In this document: piece by piece, positions 55,086 through 64,000 of the stretch
Layout of the letters: each line of letters opens with the position of its first letter
How positions within the stretch are numbered: the first letter of the stretch is position 1
Position numbers and translations under genes: made by a program
NCBI GenBank assembly: GCA_963576475.1
Contig: OY754977.1
Coordinates: 9,365,089 to 9,429,088 of the forward strand
Length of the DNA stretch: 64,000 nucleotides
Direction of reading: 5' to 3'
Source of the DNA: Molanna angustata
Lineage: Eukaryota; Arthropoda; Insecta; Trichoptera; Molannidae
Notes under the pieces: generated by a model
The model's database searches: none
What the model was told of the DNA's origin: nothing
What the model saw: only the letters and a program-made list of their open reading frames with translations

Positions 55086-55430
55086 ATAAGAATAGTATAA
55101 AGTGTAGTATTGGACACAACACATTTGGTTTTTATGCACATTCATCGAAAGCAAGTGTGTATTAAAAAACAGAAATATTGAACTATGGGATATGGTTTAA
55201 AATGTAATTGAATATAAGCGTTTGAAGAAGATTAGTGTTGGTCATAACCCACTCATTTTTATAATTTGTCATTGGAAGCAAGTGTGTAGGTACACAAATT
55301 TAAGCGAAAACGGACTACGGGAAATAAAATTTAGTTGAATATAAAATGTAATTAAATATAAGCATTGGAAAGAGTTTAGTGTTGGACACAATCCACTCGT
55401 TTTTATAAATTTATTTGTCGAAAACCGTCA
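55086..55430. repeat. tandem repeat H, about 130-145 bp, three diverged units
   Basis: TAGTGTTGGACACAAYCCAC-type blocks start at about 55104, 55230 and 55377. Each is preceded by ATGTAATTNAATATAAGCRT and followed by TTTTTAT and GNAAGCAAGTGTGT. A fourth, isolated copy lies beside the satellite (51967). Confidence 0.65.
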
Positions 55431-57184
55431 CTGCAGGCCAAAGTCAGTAAAAAAGTCGAGATCCGACAACGTCTCGCCGCTCTTCTCGCCATGTTTACGC
55501 CCGTGACGACAATTATTCGTAGTCACTAAGCGCTGTCGAGTTCGTAAATGCACTTATTAGTATTTGTCGCCGTTGGGCTGGCTTGCGGTACATTTTTGAA
55601 TTATCATTTATAGCAATACACAATATTTTCCCCATGATTTGAATAAATGTCTAATTTGTTTACTTAAATTTGTTAAATAAATATCATATGATCATATTTT
55701 TAAGCACGAAAGCAAGTTATAATACAATTAAATTAAGTTTCTTTTGTGATTGAATGTTTTGAGAGTAATTTTAAAAGTTGTTTTTAATTATCTGCAGGCC
55801 AAGTGGTTGTGAATAAAGCAATGTGAAGAATATTTATCGTTTATAACATTCTCGTTTTTGAATGATGCTCGGAGAAAAATATGCGCCATACATACATATA
55901 AATATACATACATATTACGCGTTAAAATATTATGGATTATATTCACTGAATATTTAGTTTATGTTTTAACTATATAGCGAGCCATGAACGCCAGTGTAGT
56001 GTAGGTATGTAGGTAGAGATAATGTGTATCTTTGTTTTGGATGAAGCCAAGTATGGATACAACAACGTTAAAACAATTGTGTAGGCGGGATGGGATGTCT
56101 GTTTTGAATATTTTTAATCTGTGCTCCGTCTGCTTTCATCATTACTATTTTTGCGTTCTTCTTCTTCCTATATATTCACAGCTCGAACTATGTATGAGTT
56201 GGGATCTATGAATATCTATAGTAGATATTGACACGTGTACTGTATGTTTCACAAAATTGTTAAAAGTGCCAAGTAGAAATTCTTCTTCCTCAGTATTTTT
56301 CTCCCAACTGCCTATTCCATTTGCTTATTTTCGTTCTTCTTTTTATCTTTTCCACTCCAGAGACTATCAGTCAAATACACATCGTCAGACCACCTTTCAC
56401 CTTTTAGCTCATCTTATTTGTCTATAGCCTCCATTGGAGCTATCGGACTTTTTCATGTATTTTATTGAATTAATACAAAACCAAGATATTTATCAGATGA
56501 ACATCAAATTTCTTTAAGTGCAGATAATGCTAGAATAAAAAAAATTCATTAACATTTCAGAACAGCTATAATCTTTTCAGAACGCGTAAGCAAACCATTA
56601 AAATATAATATTTTTGCACTGATAAATATGTTGCTTCTCAATTTCGTTTTTTCTTAAGCCAAGTTGCACGTCGCACATGTATGTATTTTTTTTAATTTTA
56701 TTATGCATTATTATTATATCGGGTCTGTTATGTTGAATTGACCGGACAGTTAATATTTTTTTATCGTAATAAATTGAAATATTATTGTTTTCTAAAAATG
56801 AAATCGGTTCATATTCATAATATGGTTTTAAGTTTATCGCGTCAATTAATTTATATTTAATTGCTAAATTTTGATGTATTATATGTATGTGTTTATATTT
56901 TTTCTAATAATTATTATTATGTTTTATCGGTATCAGTTATGAGACGATCAGACCACATTCCTTGTACTGCAAGCACCCAGCAGACAACATTCTTTCAACT
57001 TACTCATGTTAATAAATATCAACACGTCACTTTACATAACTGCACCATTGAAACTTGTCTTCAACAAAGTCATGCGATTACAGTAAAGTATGTTTGGGAC
57101 TGGACCGGACTGTACTACCTTTGGCCAATTTAATGATGTTATGTGACCATTCAACAAATGGCAAACTCAACATGGACAAAGATT
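55431..57184. other. intergenic; CpG-rich patch at about 55435-55600
   Basis: GTCGAGATCCGACAACGTCT then CGCCGCTCTTCTCGCC and the following 100 bp are CpG-rich and not repeated elsewhere in the window, so they could be an unrecognised promoter. The remainder to 57184 is AT-rich, with no coding region supported. Confidence 0.35.
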
Positions 57185-57265
57185 ATAGATGTAAAGGAAG
57201 GTGTGCAAAAATAGAGAAGTATGGCGCTCGGTTCTCTCTGCTTTTTGATGTGATGGTATGTATGT
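57185..57265 (+). mobile_element. RTE-like family 1, extreme 3' end
   Basis: GATGTAAAGGAAGGTGTGCA, then AAAATAGAGAAGTATGGCGC, TCGGTTCTCTCTGCTT and GATGGTATGTATGTATTA match the last 100 bp of the copy at 37600-37985, with a 20-bp internal loss. Confidence 0.65.
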
Positions 57266-57798
57266 ATTACACAATTAAATGAAACGAGACTCGTGATTAG
57301 TGATACACGCATTTGACTTGCTTTCTTTTATACTGTAATGTACACCTGCATACCTGTCGCTGGTTATCGCATTTGCCTTGTGCTGATATGAATGATCATA
57401 ATTAGAAAAAATCACAATTTCGATTCTTTCGTCAAGAGTTAAATAAAAATATCAAGGCATTTCATTTACATTAACTCAAGCTTTCATCAAGAGTTAAATA
57501 AAAATATTAATGCATTAACTTACATTAACTCAAGTTTATTTGGACAAGTTTTGAATGAGGCCAGATATTTTTAACATAATATGCTTGTGTCAAGGACATT
57601 TTATGTATTTTTTAGAAAAAAACTCCATCTTTATATTTCTGTCAAAACTCGTTTTACCGTGACGAGAAGTATTTGATATCATATTTGCAGTTTAGAACAT
57701 TGAACTCGGTGTTTGTGTGTGTATATATTTTTTGTGTACAGGATGATTTTTATCGCAGTTTCTTCGATAAATCCTATTTTTAATGTACCTATTCTTCG
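57266..57798. other. AT-rich sequence with a short direct duplication
   Basis: TCAAGAGTTAAATAAAAATA followed by TTACATTAACTCAAG occurs twice (about 57432 and 57486). Nothing else seen. Confidence 0.4.
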
Positions 57799-57977
57799 GA
57801 CTTTGTGGCATAGTTGGTTGGATATTTGACATCTGAGCGAAAGGTTCCGGATTCAATTTCCGGTGGAGAGACAGTTTTTAACTGTGTTTTCAGTCTGGAT
57901 CTGTCAGACGATAAATATCATATGTATCCATAATGTGGCAACTTGTTATTGGGTGCGTGTTAAATTGAAAAAAAAAA
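57799..57977 (+). repeat. tRNA-derived SINE-like element with A-rich tail
   Basis: It has an A-box-like GTGGCATAGTTGGTTGGATA and a B-box-like AGGTTCCGGATTCAATTTCC, with the tail CTTGTTATTGGGTGCGTGTT, then AAATTG and a run of 8-9 A. The tail matches 24908. The head resembles family S but the body differs, so it may be a second SINE family. Confidence 0.55.
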
Positions 57978-58249
57978 TCATGTTCTAGATTTAGCGAGTA
58001 TTGCATCTTTTAGACAAAAAAATATACAAAACGTATTTAGGTAGGTACATAACAAAATTGTATATTTTCCTGTAAGAATTTCGTCGTGGGGTGAAGCGAT
58101 TTGCGCATATACCAACCAAGCAAAAAAAAATACAAATTTTCTCTTTGCGCATCCCAAGTGACGTTCTCGATAAGTTTGCCGCTAACTTAAAGTTCTTTCA
58201 AAATAGTCGGAAGGTACCTATCTACCTATAATAATAGCAATTCGGGGCA

Positions 58250-58880
58250 AATTTCACCTGTCGTGGTGGAGGGGAAGACAAGAGAAAATGTTTCTTCATG
58301 TACTTACCTTGGACATACAAAAAAGCTAGGCAGGGAGAATCAGGATGCTGAGATTGAGAGGAGACGAGGTCAAGCCCGGCCTGCATTTCGAAAGCTGTCT
58401 TATCCTAAAATCCCAAAAAATGGAAGGGATTTAAAGAAATCCCTATTCGACTCTTGTATCCTTACATATCCCGTGCCTACATATAGGCTAGAATCGTCAG
58501 TATTGAATAAACATATTATTCACAAGCTCATGGTGACAGAGGGCTATGGAGAGAAGGACGTTGACCTTTTTTCGTTGAGTTTTTCTATCTCTTTGAGAGA
58601 TAGAAAAACTAATAGGTGGAAAGACAGCAGACCAAAGTAACCGATGTCGCCGAGAGAGTCGCCACTCTGATATGGAACTGGGCAAGACGCATTGCCAGAT
58701 ATTCATATGGTAGGTGGACCCAGAGAATCTTAGAGTAGCGTCCGAGACAAGGAAAAAAAGCAGTGGCAAGGAGCAATTGTAATCGTTTTGCCCAGGATAG
58801 GGAGGAGTGGAAGAATAGGGGGGAAGCCTATGTTCAACTCTGAATGCAAACAGGCTGATGAAGAAGAAGAAGACCTACCT
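58250..58880 (+). pseudogene. RTE-like retrotransposon, post-RT region to 3' end
   Basis: An open stretch reads CTYLGHTKKLGRENQDAEIE, then RRRGQARPAFRKL, SISLRDRKTNRW. After a frame change come VTDVAERVATLIWNWARRIA, GRWTQRILEWRPRQGKKAV and FAQDREEWKNRGEAYVQL with a stop. The blocks correspond to those C-terminal to FADD in the copy at 39600-40570, but the family differs. The 3' end is a GAAGAAGAAGAA repeat. A local inverted repeat (TTTCTATCTCTTTGAGAGAT, then AGAAA) lies at 58583-58608. 5'-truncated and frameshifted. Confidence 0.75.
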
Positions 58881-60331
58881 ACAAACCTATTTAAAACTTA
58901 GCACAACGCAAGGCTTTTGCATTTACGTCTTGCAAGTATTATTGACAGCTTAAACTATTCGCTATACATACTTAATTATTGTGGTTTAAAATAAATAAAA
59001 TAAAACATGCTGTATATAAAAGATGTGTACAGCACAGTTCAGCAAAATGATAAACCAATACCACATTTGGGGTTCTACATCCGTTCTTTGGAATATCAAG
59101 TCTCAGGATACAACAACCATATTATATTCTCGTTAGCATCAGACGTCATAAGGATAGGTACTATCAGTGTCCATACTCCGCAGCTATACACGCATCAAGG
59201 AATGTTCTCTAAAATCAGGACCGGTTCACGCGTTATAAAAGCCATTAAAAATCATATATTTTTGAGGTGTAATCCATCAATCCATGACAATCGAGCGCCA
59301 TACCTACCATACATACACTATACTATGAGGTACATATTTTGTTGTTTTACGCTGCTTTTGTTTTTAAAAAATATTTTAATCCTTAGATATATCATTAGCT
59401 ATGTGTAGCCATGATCCAATTTGTCTGGTTCCCCTTTCTAAGGGTTACGAAGGTCAGATGGCAGTCGCTTCAATGTAATAACCAGACTCGTCAATTCCAG
59501 GATCATGGTCAAAGCGTACACCGATAGAAACGGGATAAAAGCGCTAAGGGGGAAAGAGTTTTAATCCTTAGATTATAATAATATGATAGTTTTAATCATT
59601 ACCTATGTATTTCTTTTCTAATTGCCGATTTGTTCAAGAGAATTTCTTTCTCCTAACATATCGACATAGTATCAAACCATGATCCGTGAGATTTGTGTAG
59701 CCAGGTCTATATTTTTATATTATATAGGTCTTATATAGGTTTTTATATAGGTCTGTATTTTCAGTTTCGCAACCATAAAGCCATAAAACAACAACTTAAG
59801 AGGATTCGTACCATATATTATGTATATGGATTAACTCAGAATTCGGAAAAGAACATTAGGTAAGTGTGTCTGTCTGTGTGTGTCCGCCCCCCTCGCCCCT
59901 CTTATAAATTTTGATCCGCTTAATGCACATATCCTAAAATTTCAGAAAATATACAAAGTTATATGCTAACAAAACTTTTATTCTACGAATTTAGATTTTT
60001 TTTCCATTATTCCTGACATAGCTTATTATAGGTACATGTTTTGTATATAAAACAAAATATCTTAAAATTTAATTTGGATTTCGGGGTTTATAGTTTAGTG
60101 TTCTTCAATTATAAATAGTTTCGCCATCAACAGTTGGATCTCATGTGTTACATGCAACTAGTTCTAGGTAATCTTTACATCACAATACATTGTCATCCAT
60201 TGATGACATCCATTGTCATCTGTATATTCTGTATAGAGATTTCTTTCTTCCATGAGTCCAAACATGTACATACATTTACTTTATAATTATTTTTTCATTA
60301 TCTAGGTACTAATGTTTTATTGTATTATACG
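58881..60331. other. intergenic; possible old repeat at 59405-59560
   Basis: GTTCCCCTTTCTAAGGGTTA then CGAAGGTCAGATGGCAGTCG resembles a phrase often seen in insect repeats but has no second copy here. The 133-codon frame at 59007-59408 has no recognisable similarity or codon character. Bases 59690-59760 are a low-complexity TATAGGTCT-type repeat. Confidence 0.35.
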
Positions 60332-60445
60332 GTCGAACGCCGTGGTACAGTGATAGATCGTTTGACTTCTTTACTTGGATCCTGGATTTGATTCCCAGCA
60401 GGAGGAAAATTTATTTATTAAGAAATTATAGGCTGGAAACATGGT
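60332..60445 (+). repeat. tRNA-derived SINE-like element (family S)
   Basis: GAACGCCGTGGTACAGTGAT (A box), GGATTTGATTCCCAGCAGGA (B-box region), GGAAAATTTATTTATTAAGA and GGCTGGAAACATGG follow the order of the copy at 30958-31081. Confidence 0.6.
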
Positions 60446-60478
60446 TAAATGAATAAAATATGGGTACAAGGAATTTTT

Positions 60479-60730
60479 TTATTTTATTTTTTTTATTTAT
60501 TTATTACTATACAGAAAAGTACAAATAATATAACAATATAATACATTCATATCATAATCTTATACAACATCGCCTCCCTCTTAAAGCTGACAAAGCTTGT
60601 GTAGGGGGAGGCCGTGTGTAGCTATTATAAAGGCCAAAATATTCGTAGCTATTATAAAGGCCAAAATATTCATAATAAACAAAAAACATTAATGTAAATA
60701 AAGAAAAATCCAGTGAGTTTTGGCCAACGC
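60479..60730 (-). mobile_element. non-LTR retrotransposon 3' UTR with A-rich tail
   Basis: The minus strand runs ACACGGCCTCCCCCTACACA, then GAGGGAGGCGATGTTGTATA, and ends in AATAAATAAATAAAAAAAAT. GTAGCTATTATAAAGGCCAA then AATATTC is tandemly duplicated at 60619-60672. There is no coding part. Confidence 0.5.
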
Positions 60731-60969
60731 TATACTAGTATTCTCACTACCAACTAACCCGCAGAGTATTCAAATTTTGTATTTAATATTTAATTATTTT
60801 TTAATATTTTATTATCAAAACTTGATAATTCTCCAATACCATTTTATGAAGGTAACGTGCCGTTTAAGGTAGGTATTTGAATGATAAAACATCAATTTTT
60901 AAGTTTCCTGAACTTAAACTTTCACTTTGAAATATTTGACAGTTAAAAAATGAGAAGTACTAATCTGGA

Positions 60970-61151
60970 GGGGGGGGCAAGTCCGGTTAAACGGTGGAAT
61001 CGAAACCGTCATGAAAACCCATATATATATATAATCATGTTATGGAGTTTTATAATATCTTAAGATATTATATTACTCCAAAAGATAATTATATCCATGA
61101 TATGAGTTATCATGAGGGTTTTGATTCCCCCGTTCGACCGGACTTGTCCCC
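60970..61151. mobile_element. MITE, GGGGGCAAGTC family, copy 4 (near-complete palindrome)
   Basis: It starts GGGGGGGCAAGTCCGGTTAA and ends CGACCGGACTTGTCCCC. The inner arms pair (GTGGAATCGAAACC with GGTTTTGATTCCCC, and ATGTTATGGAGT with its diverged inverse) around AATATCTTAAGATATTA. Confidence 0.8.
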
Positions 61152-62149
61152 AGATATCTTTCAAAATCGAATGGGGTCTAGGCGAGTATTAGATATACAA
61201 ATTAACAAAATTTGAAAAGAATCGAATGAGTACTTTAGTCTGTAATCGATAAAGTAGAATTAACACGCATATAGGTACCTACATAGCACATACACACATA
61301 AATACATTGTGATGAAACTTTCAGAATGCAATCTCAGAATGATACTTGTTGATTTTCTGCAATAAAAAAAAATAACCTCAAAAATTGCGAATTCATAACT
61401 TCCCACTATATCATCCCCTTGTGGTTGTTAGGAATAAAAATATTTTCTCAAACGACCGCACAACGTTAAGAGACACACCAAATTCGCAATGTTAAAAAAA
61501 ATATATAACAAGTCCAAGGTTCTTCATAAAATAAAATCTAGTACAATAATTATAAAAATGAGCATTCAGCAGATAAGGTGTGCATGCTGTTTTTGTTAGA
61601 TAAAATTAATAGTAGGTATTCTCTCCTTTTAAGATACTCGTTCTCTCACCTTGCCTCATTTAGAAACTGGCCTTGATCTAAATTTTGTGATGAGATGAAT
61701 ATCACCTGTACTGGGTCCTATTTTAACATCAATCAGGGTTAATTATTAGCTACTGTTATTTATTTATTCGATATACATGTTTACTAAGGATGGGTATATG
61801 AGGACGTTGTTAGATTCATTCCGGTTTTTTCATTTGTTACAAATTTCATAGGTACCGACCATAATGTAAATAGCATTTTTTAACAATTAGCATATCGACG
61901 CCGACGATTAAAAAAAGACTCGTTGACTAAAGCCTGAATTTATGTAATTTAAAAAATGAATACAGTAAAAAAAGTAAATGTAGTGAAATAAATTTAAAAA
62001 TTATTACATTTGTTATATTAATCTCTTGTATTTAATATTTCATTGTGTTAAAAAAAATCAAGAAATGTCGTGATACAAATATATTTTTTTATATGTATAA
62101 AACAGCTTATAATTAATTTGGCATATTAAAACTAAAATAATTATACAAC
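61152..62149. other. AT-rich sequence, nothing recognised
   Basis: No gene, repeat end or RNA feature supported. Confidence 0.4.
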
Positions 62150-62670
62150 AGTCGATGGGTGGAATTAGGGCTATGACATGAGTTTTGTGTGACCCAAAAA
62201 TGCCAATTAAACTGAAAGGGAAAACATATCACACAATCGTCAGACCTGCGCTACTGTATGGCTCCGAATGTTGGACGATGTACAACACCTTCCATAGACA
62301 ATTGGAAACTACAGAGATGCGTTTGCTAAGATGGTCAGCGGGAGTGTCTCTAGATGACAAAATAAAAATTTATACATTCGCGGAAGCTTAGCAGTGACGG
62401 GCATTAACAATAAATTAGAAGAAAGACAATTGAGATGGTTTGGTCACATATTAAGAAGACCCGAGGATCACATTGTGAACCAGGCTATAGCCGTAGACGT
62501 CCCCAACAAATAGGGGAAGAAAAATACATGGATGGCGCAAAGTAGTTCCCATTTGGTAAGACAAGAGGCGGCCCAGAACCGAAGAGTACAGCCTGAGGAC
62601 GACGAGAGCTGACACAAACAGTCTTCACAAACGATTAGTTGGGAAGGGGCCAGGGAGAAGAAGAAGTCGA
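62150..62670 (+). pseudogene. RTE-like reverse transcriptase C-terminal fragment
   Basis: An open stretch reads CDPKMPIKLKGKTYHTIVRP, then ALLYGSECWTMYNTFHRQLE, TTEMRLLRWSAGVSLDD and a stop after FAEA. The next frame gives NKLEERQLRWFGHILRRPED and then decayed sequence ending in AGAAGAAGAAG. This is the standard post-RT region plus tail of RTE-like elements. It is better preserved than the related fragment at 16095-16445, but truncated and frameshifted. Confidence 0.8.
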
Positions 62671-63537
62671 TGGGAGGAATGATCTCTTAAAACTAGAAGT
62701 GTTGAGTTTTACACAGTAAAAATATGTACCAATTACCTAATAAATATGATGTTCGTATCGGAGATCAAAAACTCGAGGGTGTAATAATGCTATCTTCGGG
62801 ATTTCTACAGCACACACGGAAATCGAGATACACATTACCGATAAGGTATTTTGAAAAATCATTTCTTATTCAACGAGGTTTTGAGCCATCCACAAGAAGA
62901 CTTGAATTTGTTGGTATAATTGATCCAATTTTGTATTTTCTTTGTTTTATCAACCGACATCAAGAAATGAGGAGATTATCAATTCGTCGTGATTTTTTTT
63001 ATACGTTCAGCGATAATTCTTTACCGCGTTGTCTCGTTTCAATGATCCATGGATGGTTCCATTTAAATTTGGTCATGCTTTGACGATGGGATCCTCAAGA
63101 AAATCACAAACACATAAATTTGCAGAGGCTACTGCCTGATGTATCGGCGTATAATTTTTTACCACCTCAACCGATTTCGATGATTATTTTTGTGTTGTGA
63201 AGGAATTTCTTCGGGGATAATTTTATATCAATTTTGTTCAGATCTTATGACGGGATCCATGACAAATAACGGAACTCTTCAGTACTTATTATACTCTGAC
63301 AAATCTCAGGCTTGGTTGTTTCAACAATACTGTCGGTAATAATATAGTTAAAATACATTGATTTCATACTAACTAATATACTACTAACTAAATACTAACT
63401 ACTTATTTAATTCTCCAATAAGAAGATTCCATAGATTGGGAAATAAATATGCCAATATAACTTACATTTTTGCAGATTCCCTAGCTAAGTACAAGCGATT
63501 ATTGTCAGACGTACATTTTTGTTGTGATAACTAATTA
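62671..63537. other. no supported gene
   Basis: A 119-codon frame (62724-63083) has no recognisable domain, and its codon use looks like AT-rich noncoding DNA. CACCTCAACCGATTTCGATG near 63163 is reminiscent of an interspersed repeat but has no partner here. Confidence 0.35.
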
Positions 63538-63807
63538 CCCCCTATTCAGTAACTATTATAACTAAAATAGTAACATACTAAAATTGTAGATTTTAAATTT
63601 ACGGTCTCATTTCAGCGTTATAAAATATCAACTTGGTACGTCTAATTCAGTAACTTTTTAAGAACGTTCCGGCCAATATAGGTACGTTCCTATTGCATTT
63701 AGTCCAAGTTGATATTTTATAACGCTGAAATAAGACCGTAAATCTAAAATCTACAATTTTAGAACGTTTCTAATTTAGTTCCAATGGTTACTGAATATGG
63801 GGGGGGG
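63538..63807. mobile_element. fold-back MITE, CCCCCTATTCAGTAAC family, copy 2 (deleted)
   Basis: Same ends as 10545-10917: CCCCCTATTCAGTAACTATT on the left and GGTTACTGAATATGGGGG on the right. The half-arm between ATATCAACTTGG and TACGTCTAATTCAGTAAC is missing, leaving about 270 bp. A second TGGTTACTGAATATTA lies just outside the right end at about 63813. Confidence 0.75.
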
Positions 63808-64000
63808 TTGAATGGTTACTGAATATTATTACTTAAGAATGTTATACCCACAATGTGTTTTTATTGTTTGTTGACTTTTATTATCTTTATTGATTAACTT
63901 GTGTCCTAATTGTAATTTGTGTTAATATTGAATTGTGTAGCTATGTACTTATTTTTAAAATATTTAGGAGTTTTTTTTTATTGTAATTTTAAAGTGTTTT

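Noticed and set aside
59007..59408. 133-codon frame
   Set aside because: No recognisable motif, no splice context, hydrophobic AT-rich tail. Probably chance.
62724..63083. 119-codon frame
   Set aside because: No domain or conserved motif recognised, and flanked by repeat debris. Not supportable as a gene.

Overview
The window looks like nuclear DNA of an arthropod, most likely an insect. It is AT-rich and intron-bearing, and it is dominated by debris of non-LTR retrotransposons (RTE-like, Jockey/CR1-group and LOA-like), palindromic MITE-type elements, tRNA-derived SINE-like repeats and a large satellite array. I could not assign the order or species from sequence alone. No prokaryotic gene organisation, CRISPR array, rRNA or intact tRNA was seen.

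Host genes are few. Bases 146-1994 carry the last three recognisable coding exons of a DmX-like / Rabconnectin-3 alpha gene (C-terminal WD40 repeats, + strand). The last intron holds a MITE copy and a retrotransposon tail. A CpG-rich stretch at about 20080-20590 looks like a promoter plus a short first coding exon of an unidentified gene. The rest has no host exon I can support.

The best preserved unit is a 5.4-kb LOA-type non-LTR retrotransposon (25151-30552). It has two open ORFs: a gag-like ORF1, and an ORF2 with endonuclease, reverse transcriptase, RNase H and CCHC knuckle. It ends in an (AAT)n tail and is flanked by a perfect 13-bp target-site duplication, so it is probably a young insertion. 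Around it lie many broken elements. These include a Jockey-superfamily copy with a poly-A tail (31718-33381, minus), an RTE-like copy (39600-40570, minus), a frameshifted CR1/L2-like copy (41205-42640, plus), and at least ten short 3' tails that share a C-terminal protein signature.

Several non-autonomous palindromic families recur: a GGGGGCAAGTC family (four copies), a CCCCCTATTCAGTAAC family (two copies), a 693-bp TTAA-flanked fold-back nested inside another repeat, a GC-rich element with about 40-bp terminal inverted repeats (4639-4975), and three near-perfect hairpins with 40-60 bp arms. From about 45.2 to 51.94 kb there is a satellite of about 313-bp monomers with higher-order structure: a 1878-bp block duplication and diverged edges. 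Minisatellites with periods of 7, 24, 28, 49 and 64 bp are also present.
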